From: Acanthaster planci
Lineage: Eukaryota > Echinodermata > Asteroidea > Valvatida > Acanthasteridae
Assembly (NCBI RefSeq): GCF_001949145.1
Contig: NW_019091488.1
Coordinates: 191,350 to 255,349 of the forward strand
Length of the DNA stretch: 64,000 nt
Direction of reading: 5' to 3'
Shown: one piece after another, positions 1-13,800 of the stretch
Numbering within the stretch: the stretch's first letter is position 1
Layout: each line of letters begins with the position of its first letter
Notes under the pieces: model-generated
Told to the model about the DNA's origin: nothing
What the model saw: only the letters and a program-made list of their open reading frames with translations
The model's database searches: none
Made by a program: the position numbers and the translations under genes

Positions 1-3000
1 TTGTGACGGTACAAAAAAAACCAAAACAAAACTAAACCAATAAAAAAAAAAACACCCACGGACAAAGTTACGACGATAGACACTCTGGCCGGTGCTTTGC
101 AATAGGTAGTATATAATTGATTAACTTTTGCCCCGGTTGAAAGCCATCCCCTTGAATATTTGACACACATGTTGGTTGAAAAACGACTGGGAAGGAATGG
201 GGTTAATCAATGAAACGCACATCCATTCTCGCCCAATTTTTGTTTCGGTTGCAATAGTGTATCGTTGCTATCCAATTAAAACTATTCCGCGACTTTTTTT
301 GAGAGAGGTTGCAGTGATTTCAGCAAGCGCATTAACTATGGCTTTCTTAGGTTAAGGCTCAACGGATGATTGCGAAAATACATGTGATTTTTCCCATGGA
401 TTATATTTTACTAGAATTCAGTTACTCTTTGTAAGTTTTGACCAATGTATCAACGAAGCGTGGAAAAGTGTCACTTATCTAGTGTATACATTATTCCAAA
501 AGTTTTTTTGGGATTGAAAAAGGTCCAACTTTGTCACTTCTTTCTGAAGGATAATCATGAAATTGCGTAAAAACAGAGTCGTGGACAATTTTAAACAAGT
601 ACATTATTAACTTAGCTATATCTGAATGATTACATGGTGTTAATTTCGTTGTCTTTTTGCAACTGTTCGAGGACAGAGTGAAAGTCGTTTATAAGTAGTA
701 TTCGTTGGTTCAGTACTCCATTATCACTCATTAACGTCCATAACAAAACTACGCTTGGATCTGCATTTGGATATTTTTCCTTGTTCTATTTTGCTTTGGG
801 AAATACTTCTTCTTTGTTTTCAAGCATTTCATATTTCGCAAAGATATTCTAGTGAAGGCTAAACCATTCAGTTATTGAATGTAACCTGCAATACAATTAT
901 GCATTCCACATTTAGTTTTGGCATAGTCTCCTCGGTAACTCAAGTGGCGGCAGGAGTCGCGAGGATTCGAGAGGTAATCGACAGATCGTGTAGTTTTTTC
1001 TAAGAAACAATTTCCTACCAGGTACAGCTCACTGTGTGTCACTAAATACTAGTCTATGAACAGACATATCATTGTCAGTTAAGCCTCATTTTCTTACATT
1101 CGTTTGGACTGACCTTAGCCTGGCGTCCAGCCAACATTTCTGTGCAATTGGCACTTTCCAACCAAAGTACGAGTAATCAGGAGTAGGCTTTAGAGATGCC
1201 AGGTTTGTTTGAGGGATAAAGATCGGTTTTGAGGATTAAGATACGATGAAAATCATGTGGTGTTTACGGCCAAAGACGCTGATCTGGTAGAGAGTTTCTG
1301 AGAAATTCAGGTGTCCAATGAAACAACAATGGAAACTTCAGCGCAGTCTTGTAAAGCTGAAGAGCCGTATACCTCCACATGCGATTAAGATTCGATAAGA
1401 TGGCTGTTGCCAAGCTTTTCAGCTAAGGTAGCGACTGATGCATCGTCTCCCAGAAGTACAAGCCCGGAGCTTGCCGTTGCTCCAATCTCATGACAATACT
1501 TCGTGACTGAACAGCCATCTTCTTAATTTTGGCCAGCCACATAACGATCTCTCCCCAACCTTTCCTTGATAAAGGGCAAAGCACTAAGGTTCAGCGGGAT
1601 CCAGCTCTCTATCTCTCTCGCGTGAATTCATTTTTGTTGGCATGTGTGTAATCATCTTGCCAATGTACTTTCCACTTCCACAACCCTCGACTCAGACACC
1701 GAGCGTACTACGATTTCCAAGGGTCGGAGAACCATTTCAGATGCAACGGTTAAAAAGCATATTATACAGACCCATCTGGTTAATAGTACAACGAAAGAAA
1801 ACCGTGATCTAAAATCCATCTTTTCAATAACTGCCATGGATTTGTAGTACTTATATATTCCCGCTGTTACTTTAATCATTAACATTTTGTTTGCATTTTC
1901 CCTTGAAGGATCTCGTTATTGATACAGAACACACAATCTCTTGGTGAGGGTATATAGTAATTATCCTGTATTGTTCATCTAACGTCCACGCAAGAAATTA
2001 GATGTTAATTACTCCCTCTTGCAATGTCCTGAATGTTGATAACGCTGATTTCAATTTGTGCAGTTATCTACGCCATTTTGTTCTCTACAAGCTTGAAGGA
2101 TGCCGCCTCTCTGTGTTGAAATAATTGTGGCTGTGCGTTTGTACACGTGCGTTAAATAAAGAGTAGCTGTGGAAAAGCAATATCAAAGCTATTGCGTTAT
2201 TTGTGTGTTGCCTCGGCCGTGGTCCAAATACTGAGTCAGAATGTTTGTGCTCTAGCCAATTTTGTATGCGTACTAGTCATAAATACAGCCGAGAGTAAGG
2301 ATGTTACGTCTATTAGTTGATCCAGTGTTGTCATCCAACCTTTTGATCAAGTTTCTGGTATACGTAGATGATGAGTTACTTTTTTTTCTAAACAAAAGTA
2401 GAGAAAAGGCTGCGCAGTAAACTAACGGATTATTGCTTCCTTAATGAAGTACGGATGGTAGGTTACACGATGATTCCGTCCAGCATGACAGTTGGACTAC
2501 CTGATCTGAATCATAATTCTGAAGTATTAAGGCAATGCGACTTCTTTGCAAAACCTTGGCACATTCAGGGGAACTGCGTGGCCCAGCATTTTCCCGAGCG
2601 CTAAAATCTGCAGAGAAAACGTCAAACTGAAAGGCAAAAAACCGTAGTACAGTGAGAAATTTACGGGAGACAGTTGTATCCAGTTCGTGGTGCTTTATAA
2701 TAAACGAAGGCAAAGTGGTGCATTGAAAGTTTTGAGCGGAGGTATTCTTAAGCAGGATTTGAAAGTTTGCATGGTGGAATGAAAGAAGGCTTTCGGTGGT
2801 TCTAAGACCAACGGTGGTTTGGAGTGCGAACCCGACGTCTCGACCAGGATGCCCTGCTCGTCGTCAGGTGGGGTGGGGTTCTTTCCAGGATTACAGTTCG
2901 TTTTCAAACTGTGCTGCATAGATAAGCTCGGTTAAAATGTAAGAACTTAGACGTCAGTGACGACCCGTGCAAACTTAAATTGATCTTGAGGTTTCTCTTT

Positions 3001-6000
3001 TAAATCTCCTGGAATTTGCTATGTTTATTTAGGTCAATACCGGTGCTTTACCCCAGCTGGAAAATGAGCAGTTGGATGCACCAAAGGCTCTCTTTTTTTT
3101 TAGCTGTACTAAGTTCTTACCCACATTGAATCACACATGAAGCTAGCCAGCCTAGCGAAGCTTTCATCCAAGGGGTGACGAGGCATCGTTTGAAGGAGAA
3201 CCTCGGGAGGTGACTTGCATGATGACAAAAAAACATCAATGTACCAGAAGCCACTTACTTGTTTCACTTATTGATGAGCGCGGGCTTTCGCACTGCCGCT
3301 CTCCTGGAGGTGTTCGGATCTCAGTGCGCCGAATTTGCCATGAGATATCTACTAAAAACACAGGGTCTCATGCGAGCCAGCATAAACAAACTGGGAAGCT
3401 TGCGGTGTTCCTCTCTCTAAACATAAAATCTACTGCGGATGAATGCCTCCTACAGGCTCTGGTAACTCCATCAAGCGGCGCTTTGGGGATCCTATTTATT
3501 TTGTCTTTAAACAACACTTCTGTCCAATCTTCACTCTTTCTACTCCAAAGCCAGGAAAAGTTATCTGTATGCCGTGTCTCGTCCTCCGGGCTCCTCCTTA
3601 GACTCGAAATTTAGAAAAGAAACTAGATATGCGTCTCTGAGGCAAGAGGACTGAAATATTCATTGGGTTTCAGCAACTTTGTTCGGTACTCCAGAGAATA
3701 CGTACCGGAAGCATGTAGTCTGCCCTTCAGACGGAGAGTCTGTAATTTAGATGTCTGCTTATACATTCTAAAGGTGTCATCGGCCACTCTGTTAACAATT
3801 TCTATTTCATATTTTCACTGTCCTCGACAATCAAAGAACCACGGGCAAAAATATTTTAGAGTAGAAATAACGTTAAGAATCAAACTGCTTGGTGCAAAAC
3901 TTTGGTTTTGTTTCGGTTTGATTTTGTTTCTCATCGGTGCATGATAAGCGTTGCTTTTCCGAATATCGGGTGATGCTGTCCGAACCGATTAATTCAGCCA
4001 GTAAATGTCGTAGGTAACTAAACTAAGCTGTTTGACAACTGTCGTGTCGGAAAAAAGTCGACTTCTGCTTTGGGAACTGTCGTTAACTTGCGTTGATTAT
4101 CTCATGGAGAAAGGAGTCATGATTATCTGAAGTTTCTGCCAGATTATCAGTCTAATGGACATTTTACTTTCGTCGTAACGAAGGTGGAGTGGCTGCGGAT
4201 AAATTAAAACGGATGACTGATTTGATTGGTCAAGCCTCGGCAAAGGCGCTATCGGATAACGACGTCAACAACGATACATGACGGTGCCTTGTTATCATAA
4301 AGACATAGCTTCATGAGTTCACCGATATACAAGATAAGAACGTTTAGACAAGGGAGTCTTAGGCGGGCGCCACTTTGTCAGGGCGCTTCGATATTAAACT
4401 CCTATTGAAGCGACATGCAAAGATACAATGCCACGACTCTCCCTTCCTTCCCCGGAAGCCTCCTGCTCGTCAACCTAACACTGCAAAAGGTTGTCAAGGT
4501 TTCTTAAAAACGAGGCTGATCGATGCACCTTATGGATCGATTGCATATACTCTACATTGATACTCCATACAGGTGCGAAGTGGGAATCAAACGCCTGTTG
4601 TTGGCTCAGCAACCGAGAAATGTCCATGCACATGATTGATTTTTATGTATCAATAGTCACACGTGGTTGATTAACGACTTAGGGAATAGAAATCCTTTTT
4701 AAACATGACACAGTTTATACTATCTGTATTTGCAAACACAGGTGTTTAAGTACATACTAAAATAAAACTGACCTCATGTAATGTAAAGACAAAATATGGC
4801 CGGCATAATTCCATGATAAGGGCAATTGCATGAATTGGTAAAGCAAATTTCGATTCATTGATAATCAATTAGTGTCGGGTTGCCAATTGTAATTTTGTTA
4901 TTGCGTCTGTATTAAGAAAGTAGTTTAAATCATACTGCTTGCTTCTCACCACACCACAACGTTGGCACTGCCAGTACAAGCTTTGAAGCCACTAGACCTA
5001 CGCTCGCCAAATGCTATTGCATTGACAGTGTTTGCTTCTGAAACAGGCTGGTTGCGTCTGCAAACTTGCGATGGGTCACTTCTGCGAGCAACTCTGTTTG
5101 TAGGTGAAGTTTTTCTAGCGAAGTTGCTGTGAGAATCTTCACCGAAGGCTGGTTCACACTCCAGGCGAACGCAGCGGACTGGACGTCACAGAGCATTTTT
5201 AGTGAAGTTCGCTCGATTCGAAATGGAATGGGACATTGTCCCTGCACTGGTCTGAATTAAGTTTAACTCATGTCATATTGTTTGTTTATTTTCCATGACG
5301 CAACAGATTCAATGATCAAAGAATTCTTAAATTTTGCTTTGAGTTTACAGGCAGTAGTGGTAAGCCTAAAAACGACAGATACAGAGTTCGGCCGGCATTT
5401 TTCTCTGATACTGCCGCTGCACAAATTTTCATTATGCCCGCAAGAGAAATTGCTGATTGGTCAACTGATGTCTTGGTAATACGTTGAGCCACTCATTAAA
5501 AAGTAAAAATGGCTGAACGGATGTGGTGCAATAAAATCTGATGTTTTCTTTCCGGTAATGACAGTGACAATTGTAAGTGGCTTCCTTGTATTTAGGCTAC
5601 AGTTTTGTGGACTGTTCTGTTTAGGCAACAGCTGTGTGGACTTTGGTTTAATTAATGATGGATGTCAATCTGTAACTACGTGCAAGATTTCAATTAAAAA
5701 GTCATCGTCTGCCTAAGTTTTTTAAAAGACAGAAAAAATAACCGGCTCTTTTGAACTTAATACATTGTAAGTTACAACAGAGTATTTAACATACTGTTCC
5801 GACATATGGATTTTCATCTGATATATTCGAGTATTTTAATCAAACCACTTAGAATGGAATGTAGTACTCTCGAGTAGATGCTCATCAGTACATGTCATTC
5901 AGTAAGTTACCAAACTTCTTGCGTAGACTGCATGCAGGTTTTCTTATAACTATGACCTGTCAACAACTCTTATATATCACTAGTATATCGGGGCGGATCC

Positions 6001-9000
6001 AGAAATTTTGCCGGGGGGAGTCAGGCCGGAGAATTTTTTTTTAAATGTCTCATTTTTGCAGACAAGCGAAAACAATAATGAAACATTACATGACAAACAT
6101 TGTTTTACAATGGTATTGATGAACACATCAGAAGAATCTGCGGGGTGCTATCTTGTTTTTATATGTACTATGTTATTTTTTATTACTATTTTCCCCACTT
6201 TTATCTTTTTTGGCTCAGAGCTCACCCCCTATAGGTGCCCACCTGTATATTCACCGTATTGTCAGCCATAGATTATTTTGTCCCTCATAGGTTTTAGGAT
6301 ATAGGAGTTTTTAGCTGCACGTTGACATAAACTGGTTATCCCCCACATGACAGATGTTCAGAAGAATAAACACTCACAATGACTTGACATGCCCACAGCC
6401 TTTTGCGATATAATTTCACAAGCCTTTCACTTTACAGAAAATTCAAATTAATGGATCGCTGTGACACGTTGGATGTGAAGCATTCTTCAAGAAAATGAAA
6501 TACCAGAAAGGAGAACAGTTGATGATTAGGCTTTCAAAACACATACTTTGGACGCAATAATCAAAGTGGTTGTCAATGGTTCTACGCTCTACGGCGTGGA
6601 TGAAAGATATCGGGTGCGTCGCTGGCACGAAATTGACGGCTTGAGACGTATCAGGGCCATTGTGTACTCAAGTTTGAATTATGATACCGCCATTAGAAAA
6701 GTACATAGAAAGCGGGCAATCAGACGCACTCAAGGTTTGAACAAGCATTTCCCACGTCAACCGAGGCACATGACAAACAGATGAGCAAAGTAATTGCCTG
6801 ATTGGATCCCAAGTCAGGTCACATTCTCTATAATATTAGGCTTTACTCTCTCAAAAGTAAACAGCTTATAGTCTTCAGGCGTCTTTTTGATTTGAAAACG
6901 GCGACAACTACGTCATTTTGTACGTCAAGTATGTTTGGTGGTGACACAATACAAGTGGATCGTCTTCGTGTTTGATGATTTGTGACTCTTTCAAGCTGGG
7001 ATCGTGGGAAGCTGTGATGACTATGTTGTGACTTAATCTCATTTATCCAAATCCCTTCCACTCCAGCAAAGGCTGTCTTTAACGGATTCCACCACAAACC
7101 AGGCTGTTGTCAGCGCGGTAATTGAAGACATGCATAGTATTTATGTTGCAAATAACGTAATGCAAGATACTTCTGTGGAAAGACAAACGTTTGAGCATGT
7201 TCGTATTGGTACGGTGGTCACATCCTGGCCAACAACTCACGTGAAGATCATGTCCTATTGAAAACAACAATTATAAACGCGCTGTTTTATTTTTCCAATA
7301 AAATCACTCCCATTTTGTTGTAAGCGTACACAAAAGCTTATTTTATTTTACCCTCCATTAGCCTCGTGAATCTATGTTAACCAAACATCGAAGAATATCA
7401 AACTGAAGGGAAACACGTTTTAAGCTCAGAATCCAAACTTGCATTTCTTTTCTTGAAACGCCTGACACCGTCGATACCAATCATCTGGGATTACCGGCAC
7501 AATCTGGTCGTTTTGCTACCACAAAGTCTACTTTTATTGTGTCAGGTTTGGCTGGCGGTAATGAACACTCACCGTTCGGTCATTGTTAGATTGACAAGCT
7601 GTTCGTGGACTGGTGTTTCAGGCGTCACTGTGCTGGTACTGATTGAAAGCCGAGGCTCTGTGAATGTAAGGCGAATCATTACTTCGCTGTATCAATACAT
7701 CGTGTTCAAACGATACCTTTTCCTGAACATGTCTTCTGCACAGCTGAAATGCCTACAGTTTGAAGAATCTTAACTTGGTTATAGCCTTACGTTCACGGCT
7801 GTACATCTGTTATATAATATTACATGGTCACTTCGGTACAACAAGGAAAGAATTCACAAGCTACCCTGATATTTACTAACTTTAATTAACACAGCAATCT
7901 TGTGAAGGCCATCGACCCTTGGTGAAACCCCGTAAGTAATTAAACCTTGTCAAAACCTCATTATTCCAACTGCCAAGAGATAACAGCATTCCCTGGAATA
8001 ATTTGCAGTTCTGGCTTGGACAAATTTGGGTAAATATATCTCAGACAGACGTAGATTTTCAGGAACGTAATTTTAAAATAGAGTATGTCCATATGAACAG
8101 GTAGACCGTGAATAGTTGTCATCAGTCGGGAGATCAATTGGATGTAATGTAAACAAAACAGTTTGGTTAAGAATGACCGGCTTCTGACAACGCTGTAAAT
8201 TTAACTTCCAGTGTACTATTGATCAAAATTTCATTATAAGGAAAATCATTACCTTATCTTTTTTAATGTTTATACAACAAGGTAAGGCCTGCTGTGAATT
8301 GCAAATTATAGTCAACAGTTGTATGTGTGCTTTTGGCGATAAAAGATCGTGTATCATACACGGATTCTGTACCACAACTGCATATTCTTTCGAGGATAAA
8401 AATAATCGCACAAATTTCCATTCAACCGTTTCAAATAAGATGTTACAATGAACTTTGTTCAGTAGTCATGATCACAGAAAAAATAGTCGGTGTAATTCAA
8501 ACGGGCTGTCTTTAATACAGAATTAATAAATGGCATATCATCCCCTGCAAGTAAATTACGCAGTGGCATGTGTAATAATCGGCCAGAATAGGCGCCAATT
8601 CCTCTAACACGACCAGCAGGCATACAGAGCTATACACGCTGCGTATCGACACTAATTCGGCGCTTAGTCTTGAAGCAACGTCAGTTAATGCCTTGCCCAA
8701 CCCCTGGTCCTCAAAACAAACCGTGCCTGCCGGGAAATTTGATGTCTCGATCTCGCCCCTACTCTCTCGATTGTCTGTTCATCAAATCCTGTAACGTGCA
8801 TCGGCCCTCAGGCCCTAATTCACATCTCCAAGAGAATACACTGCCGGAACCCCCCCATCAGGGTTTGTGGGGATGGACGTCTAAAATTGCATGTTTGGAG
8901 TGGAAATATTGATGTTTCCCTTGAAAAAGAGAGGGACGAGGCGGGAAAGGGAAAACTTCAAGTCGGCGCGCAATTTAAGGCTGACTGGTCCAATTCCCCG

Positions 9001-10480
9001 TGGGAGAATTGTCCTCTGAATAGGCTGGCTCAATCTACACAATTAACAACAGCTTTGGACGTCATTACAACTTGGCCGTGTCTCATAATATTTAATATCC
9101 GTTGTTGGTTGAAAAAAATGGACCTTTCAATTTTTTCTACCCCATTTCAGACATGAGTTAGAGTTCGTGTTAGAAAAAGCAGCAACCAGAAAGCTGTTTC
9201 TGATTTCAAGTTGTCTAATGGGAAAAACTAAATATAAAAAAAAATACTTTAAAAAAATCACAAGATGGTGTCATTATGACGTCATCAATCTAGAATAATT
9301 CTTGTATCAAGGTCTTTGTATTGTTTTCTCGATAGGATGTATGGCGGCTTTTTAGATTCTTGGATTTTTTTACGTAAGACACTTTCGAAAAAGTTACTTG
9401 TCAAAGTGCTTGACGTTCGCGATGATAAATGGTAGGTAAAATGATTCTGTATGTTTCTTCTCCGTGACTTTTTGTTTTGTCTGTCAATGAGAAAAAGAAG
9501 TATTGTTCTTTTGTGTGCCCTCTATTACTAGCCTGTTGTGTGGGGGAGGTAGTCACTCCAGAAAATGTTTTGGGTGGAGGGGAGAGGGGAAAGTGTGACC
9601 ACCGTCCCGTTGCAGGTTATCCTCAGAGAGTTGTGGTATTGCGTGCTTTCTTTCTTTCTGGTGGTGACATCTATACATTTTCATTTCCGGCGTGAAATTC
9701 GGGGCCTCCTGGGGGCCGAATTGCATTTTTTAACCAAATGCTTATATGAGAAATGAGAGCACTGGTGCACTGCCGGAGCTAATTGGGTCGGCGAGATTGA
9801 CATCTTATGCTAGAATGATGTGTTACATGAATCGTAGGCAGGCATGCATGCGCCCGATGGGAGAATTTCGCTCCGGGCGGTCAGAACTGACTTATTCCCG
9901 CGTGTTATTTATAGCGCGTGCTTGCGGTGTGATATAGGATTTATTTGAATGCATTAAGTGGATTAATTTTGGTGGAAGTTGGATTTGTAGGGTGCACGAT
10001 CGCAATTGAGTCGGCATGATAAACAGGCAAGTGCCTTCGATCATGCACAGGAGTACTCAACTGCTGTTTGAAGAAAAAAAAATTAATTAAAGGTATTGAT
10101 TCCATTTTGATATGAAATAGGCAGGGAATAAAGATGGTATCTTACGCTGGCAACCGTTGGGACTAAATAATCTATAATTATCAAAATAAGCCGTCTAACA
10201 AGACAACGTTGTTTTATGTCGTGATAACATACAAGCCTCAAAACTCTTTCCAAACATTCTTTTGAAGTTATTCCTTATTGGAAACCTACATTATGGTTTC
10301 TTGAGCCATCTGGATTGGTTTTTGTTTTCACGATGGTAGTAGGGTTCTCATCAAGGATCCGCGTAGTCAAATGCGATGTGTATCGAGTGTATCAAAGTCC
10401 TTGCATGTCCATTGCAAGCAATCCTCCTACAAGTCGAGTCAAAATCCACTCAAAAGAATTGTGACAAAAGCATTCCTTTG
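1..10480. other. Gene-poor stretch, no supported gene
   Basis: AT-rich sequence with only short open frames, none over 134 codons and none resembling a known family or carrying paired splice signals. A phrase at 5991-6040 (GGGCGGATCCAG followed by a G-run) looks like the end of the hAT-type MITE class seen at 25255, but no matching second end was found. This stretch could hold introns or regulatory DNA of genes outside the window. Confidence 0.5.
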
Positions 10481-10484
10481 TCAC

Positions 10485-10894
10485 TGGTCCTTTGGCGTGC
10501 AATATGACGTGCAAAGTTAACAATTAATCCCAGAATAGAGATATCTCTATTCCTAATAGAGGTATCTCTATTGTGCAAAAAAGAAATCTCTATTAAATTT
10601 CCGCTTCCGAGGTCAGCAGGTCGCCCTCGACGTTTGATGTTAAAAAATCTGTTACTTTGTGGGGTTTTGAATTGTGTCTAAGTACTTGTACTCACGTACA
10701 TTTACATCAACCCTCTGACTCAGTGAAACTTTGTGCGTTACTGTAACGTTACAGTGACCTTCCGTTGACCCAGTGTGTGGAACCGGAAACAGAATAGAAA
10801 TGTCCCTATTCCTAATAGAGATATCTCTATTGATATTAGAGATATCTCTTTTCTGGGAATAAATGTTAACTTGGCACGCCATAATGGTCCTTTG
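10485..10894. mobile_element. MITE-like inverted-repeat element with AGAGATATCTCT units
   Basis: The arms at about 10503-10550 and 10832-10883 are inverted copies sharing ACGTGC/GCGTGC, AGTTAAC, ATTCCCAGAA-like and AGAGATATCTCT blocks. Six units of the form ATAGAGATATCTCTATT, exact or decayed, occur at about 10537, 10555, 10580, 10795, 10815 and 10836. The 10-bp direct repeat TGGTCCTTTG sits at 10485-10494 and again at 10885-10894, as expected of a target-site duplication. No transposase is encoded, so the element would be non-autonomous. A 9-10 bp duplication would suit a Mutator-like family, but this is inference. The left edge has about 8 extra bases between the direct repeat and the arm. 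Confidence 0.6.
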
Positions 10895-13800
10895 AAAAGA
10901 TTGTTGACTGGACTAATGAAAGGACATGCGATGTACTCGACCGCAACACTGGTTTTAGCTCTAATATAAGGAAGATGTAACCTAGGACCTATTCTTATTC
11001 CGTGTACCCGGGCTTTACTGTCGTCACATATTTAAACGGCCAAGTGTAGTCGCTGCAAGTAACAAACGTGAATGGTAAACATCGCTGCACGCTCACGCAG
11101 TCCGGAGACTGGTAAAAGTTGTAATTAACGGGGCAGGTTCTTTTTCGTGAACCACACGGATGTATGTTTAAGCACACGGCAGATTGGTGAATCCAGGAAA
11201 CGAAGCCCGAGTGGGTAAATACCCTCTCTTCATTAGTTTTTCCCCCTTCTTGTTGCGCCATTTCCGCCTAGACTTACAGCATTGCACACACTGTGGAAAA
11301 TTCTTAAACGCATGCTCAACTACATCGCTCACAGTTTTTAGAAGGCTTGAGAAAAGACAAGACATAGTGGCCTCTTGGCAGCGCCGAATCTCCAAGATTG
11401 AAAGACTCAATCGAATGCATCAAACGTCTCCTCATGTGATACGTCTGCACCAAGACGACCGAAAAGGACTCGTCTTTTCGATTGAAATGTCGATTCGTAA
11501 TTGGGAACACGAGAGAGAAAAAACATCCTTTTCTGACGCGAAGATGCACATAAGCACCTGTCTTGTGCTGGGGAAAGATCTAAAGTTTAGCGTTATGGCG
11601 TCGCCCTCATACATTAGCCAATTAATTAAGAACATGGACTGATGCTTGCTTTGAATTATGGAGGCGGGTTGATGAAATATCAAATAAATGTCAAATGACA
11701 AATGACATAAAATGAGTAAGCGTCCAACCGTAAAGAAGGTCGTTCATTTTTCAATACTGACATCCATCTCCTCTACCGGCACAGATTACTGGTGCGTTGT
11801 CTCTGTGTTGAAATCCTGGTGCTATAGATCTCTACTTACACACTTAAGAGAGCTTCTGCCAGGAAACTTTGAAATTCAGCTCAATAGGGTAACTTATGTC
11901 CGAAATATTACGAAGTTATTCACAAATAAACACAAAATATATAGGCAAATATTTATTAAGCTCAGAATAAAAATGAGCAAACTGTGTACTCAAACAGTAA
12001 CAGAACAGTGTTTCATGAATGTGAATTCCGGTATATTTGCTGAAAGATGATGAATCTTGCAATCAGACGGCTTCACTTAAACTCAAGAATTTGGTGTTGT
12101 TTTCTTTTTCTTGTCATTTTTCGGCTCCTTGTTTTTGTAAGTCATATTAGGTCGCGACCCCGAATTCATTCACGCATAGCACTCCAGATTAGTCTGAGGC
12201 TACATGTATAGCCGTCAAGAGCATGCGCTCTTTCTACCCGGAGTGCAATATTCATTGTTTCAACAGCATCAAAGAATTAACATGAAACATTAATATCAAA
12301 CATTGGCGAAATGTAATCTACTGTTTTTTCAGCCTTATTAAACCTCATATCGATATTTCAGACCCTACATTCGACGGCGCAAACAAAGGAGTTTGTAAGG
12401 CGACAAAGGGGATAAATTGCTACTCCTAAATCACACACACTTTGTCATGTAGTAATTTGCGTAATAGGTGCTGACAAATCCAAGCAATTTATCATCTCAA
12501 GTCAGTGTGGACACTTTTGATGATGTTCTGTTGGATACTGAATAGCATATCAACTTGCCACTGCCGAAGGAAAAGGCTTTCACTCCGACATTTTAATTTC
12601 AGAAGTGGCTACCACGATACATATTTCACTGGGTTATTAATATTTAACCTACAGTCGTAAATCTCAGCACGTGCTATTGGAATATTGAAGTTTTATCAGT
12701 GCCCGGTAGTGAGTGCCTGTATAAAATAACAAGAGCAAAAAGGTCATGTTTTCCAGTTCAACGAAAGCTGGCAAAAGTTAAGAAATAAAACCCACCTAAA
12801 ATTGAAATAAAATAAAGGGTGCCAAAGAGTGGCTGGGAGGGAAAAGGACAGAATCGGTTCTTTTGGCTGGAAAAAAATCTACAAAATTTGAGCTGAAAAG
12901 CCGATCGGCTCGATGATTGTGTTCTCATGGAACTTGTGTGCGTAGGCGTATGTTGACAGTGTGCTATTTGCTAAGCTTTCAAATGGAAACATTATGGAAG
13001 TGAGAGTGATGAATATAAAAGCACGACATCTCATCGGTCCGCCATCTCTCTTATGTCCTGCTTTCTGAATTCAGCAATTACATCAAATAAATAAATATTT
13101 TGGGCCTTGCCACCGTTGCCATGGTTTTGGCATAGGAAAACCACACGGAAAACAAGATTTAAGACTCTCTCATCTTAGTTAAATCGTAGGTACAGGTGAT
13201 TTTTTTCCGTCATGCAAACGTAACCATTGTTTGATATGTAGCCTTACTGATACGCAGTGTTTTAACATACATATAGGGGCCTACATGTAACACTTTTTAT
13301 CCCTTGAGGAAAAGCAAATGATCTTATTAGGCCTGTAGGCGTTTATCACGATGCTGCCTTGTTTGTCTAATTCCCTGTACACCCATCGACAACAGTAATG
13401 CAACCTCACGTATTGATAATAGGGAACAGACTAATTTTTCTTCCAGCCTCGGTTTGGATGCATTGCTTTGAATGGTGAAAAGCAAGATGGCTGCCCCATG
13501 CTAAAGGTCTGTAGACACTAACCTTGGTATTACCGAATCTGATAGCCCTTCAGATATATTGTTGGAATTAAAGAAAAAATCTGACCGAATTTCACAACTA
13601 ATATGAGGGCCATTGAATGTAGGCCTATACTGTGAATGCACGCCCCCAAAACAGTTCAGTCGAAACTATCTTCTTACATCGCGTCGCTTCGACTTCATCG
13701 TCGGATCCAAGTCTGAACTGGAAGAGAGAACGAGAGAGAAAGAGAGGAAGGGTGGGGGTTAAAGGGTAAGGGGAGGAGGAGAAACACTAGGAGATGCCTT

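Noticed and set aside
4560-4640. Minus-strand GTTTGATTCCCACTTCGCACC resembling a tRNA T-arm and 3' end
   Set aside because: No D-arm or anticodon arm could be folded upstream.
11184-11642. 152-codon + frame
   Set aside because: Overlapped by three minus-strand frames; no homology recognised and no splice context.
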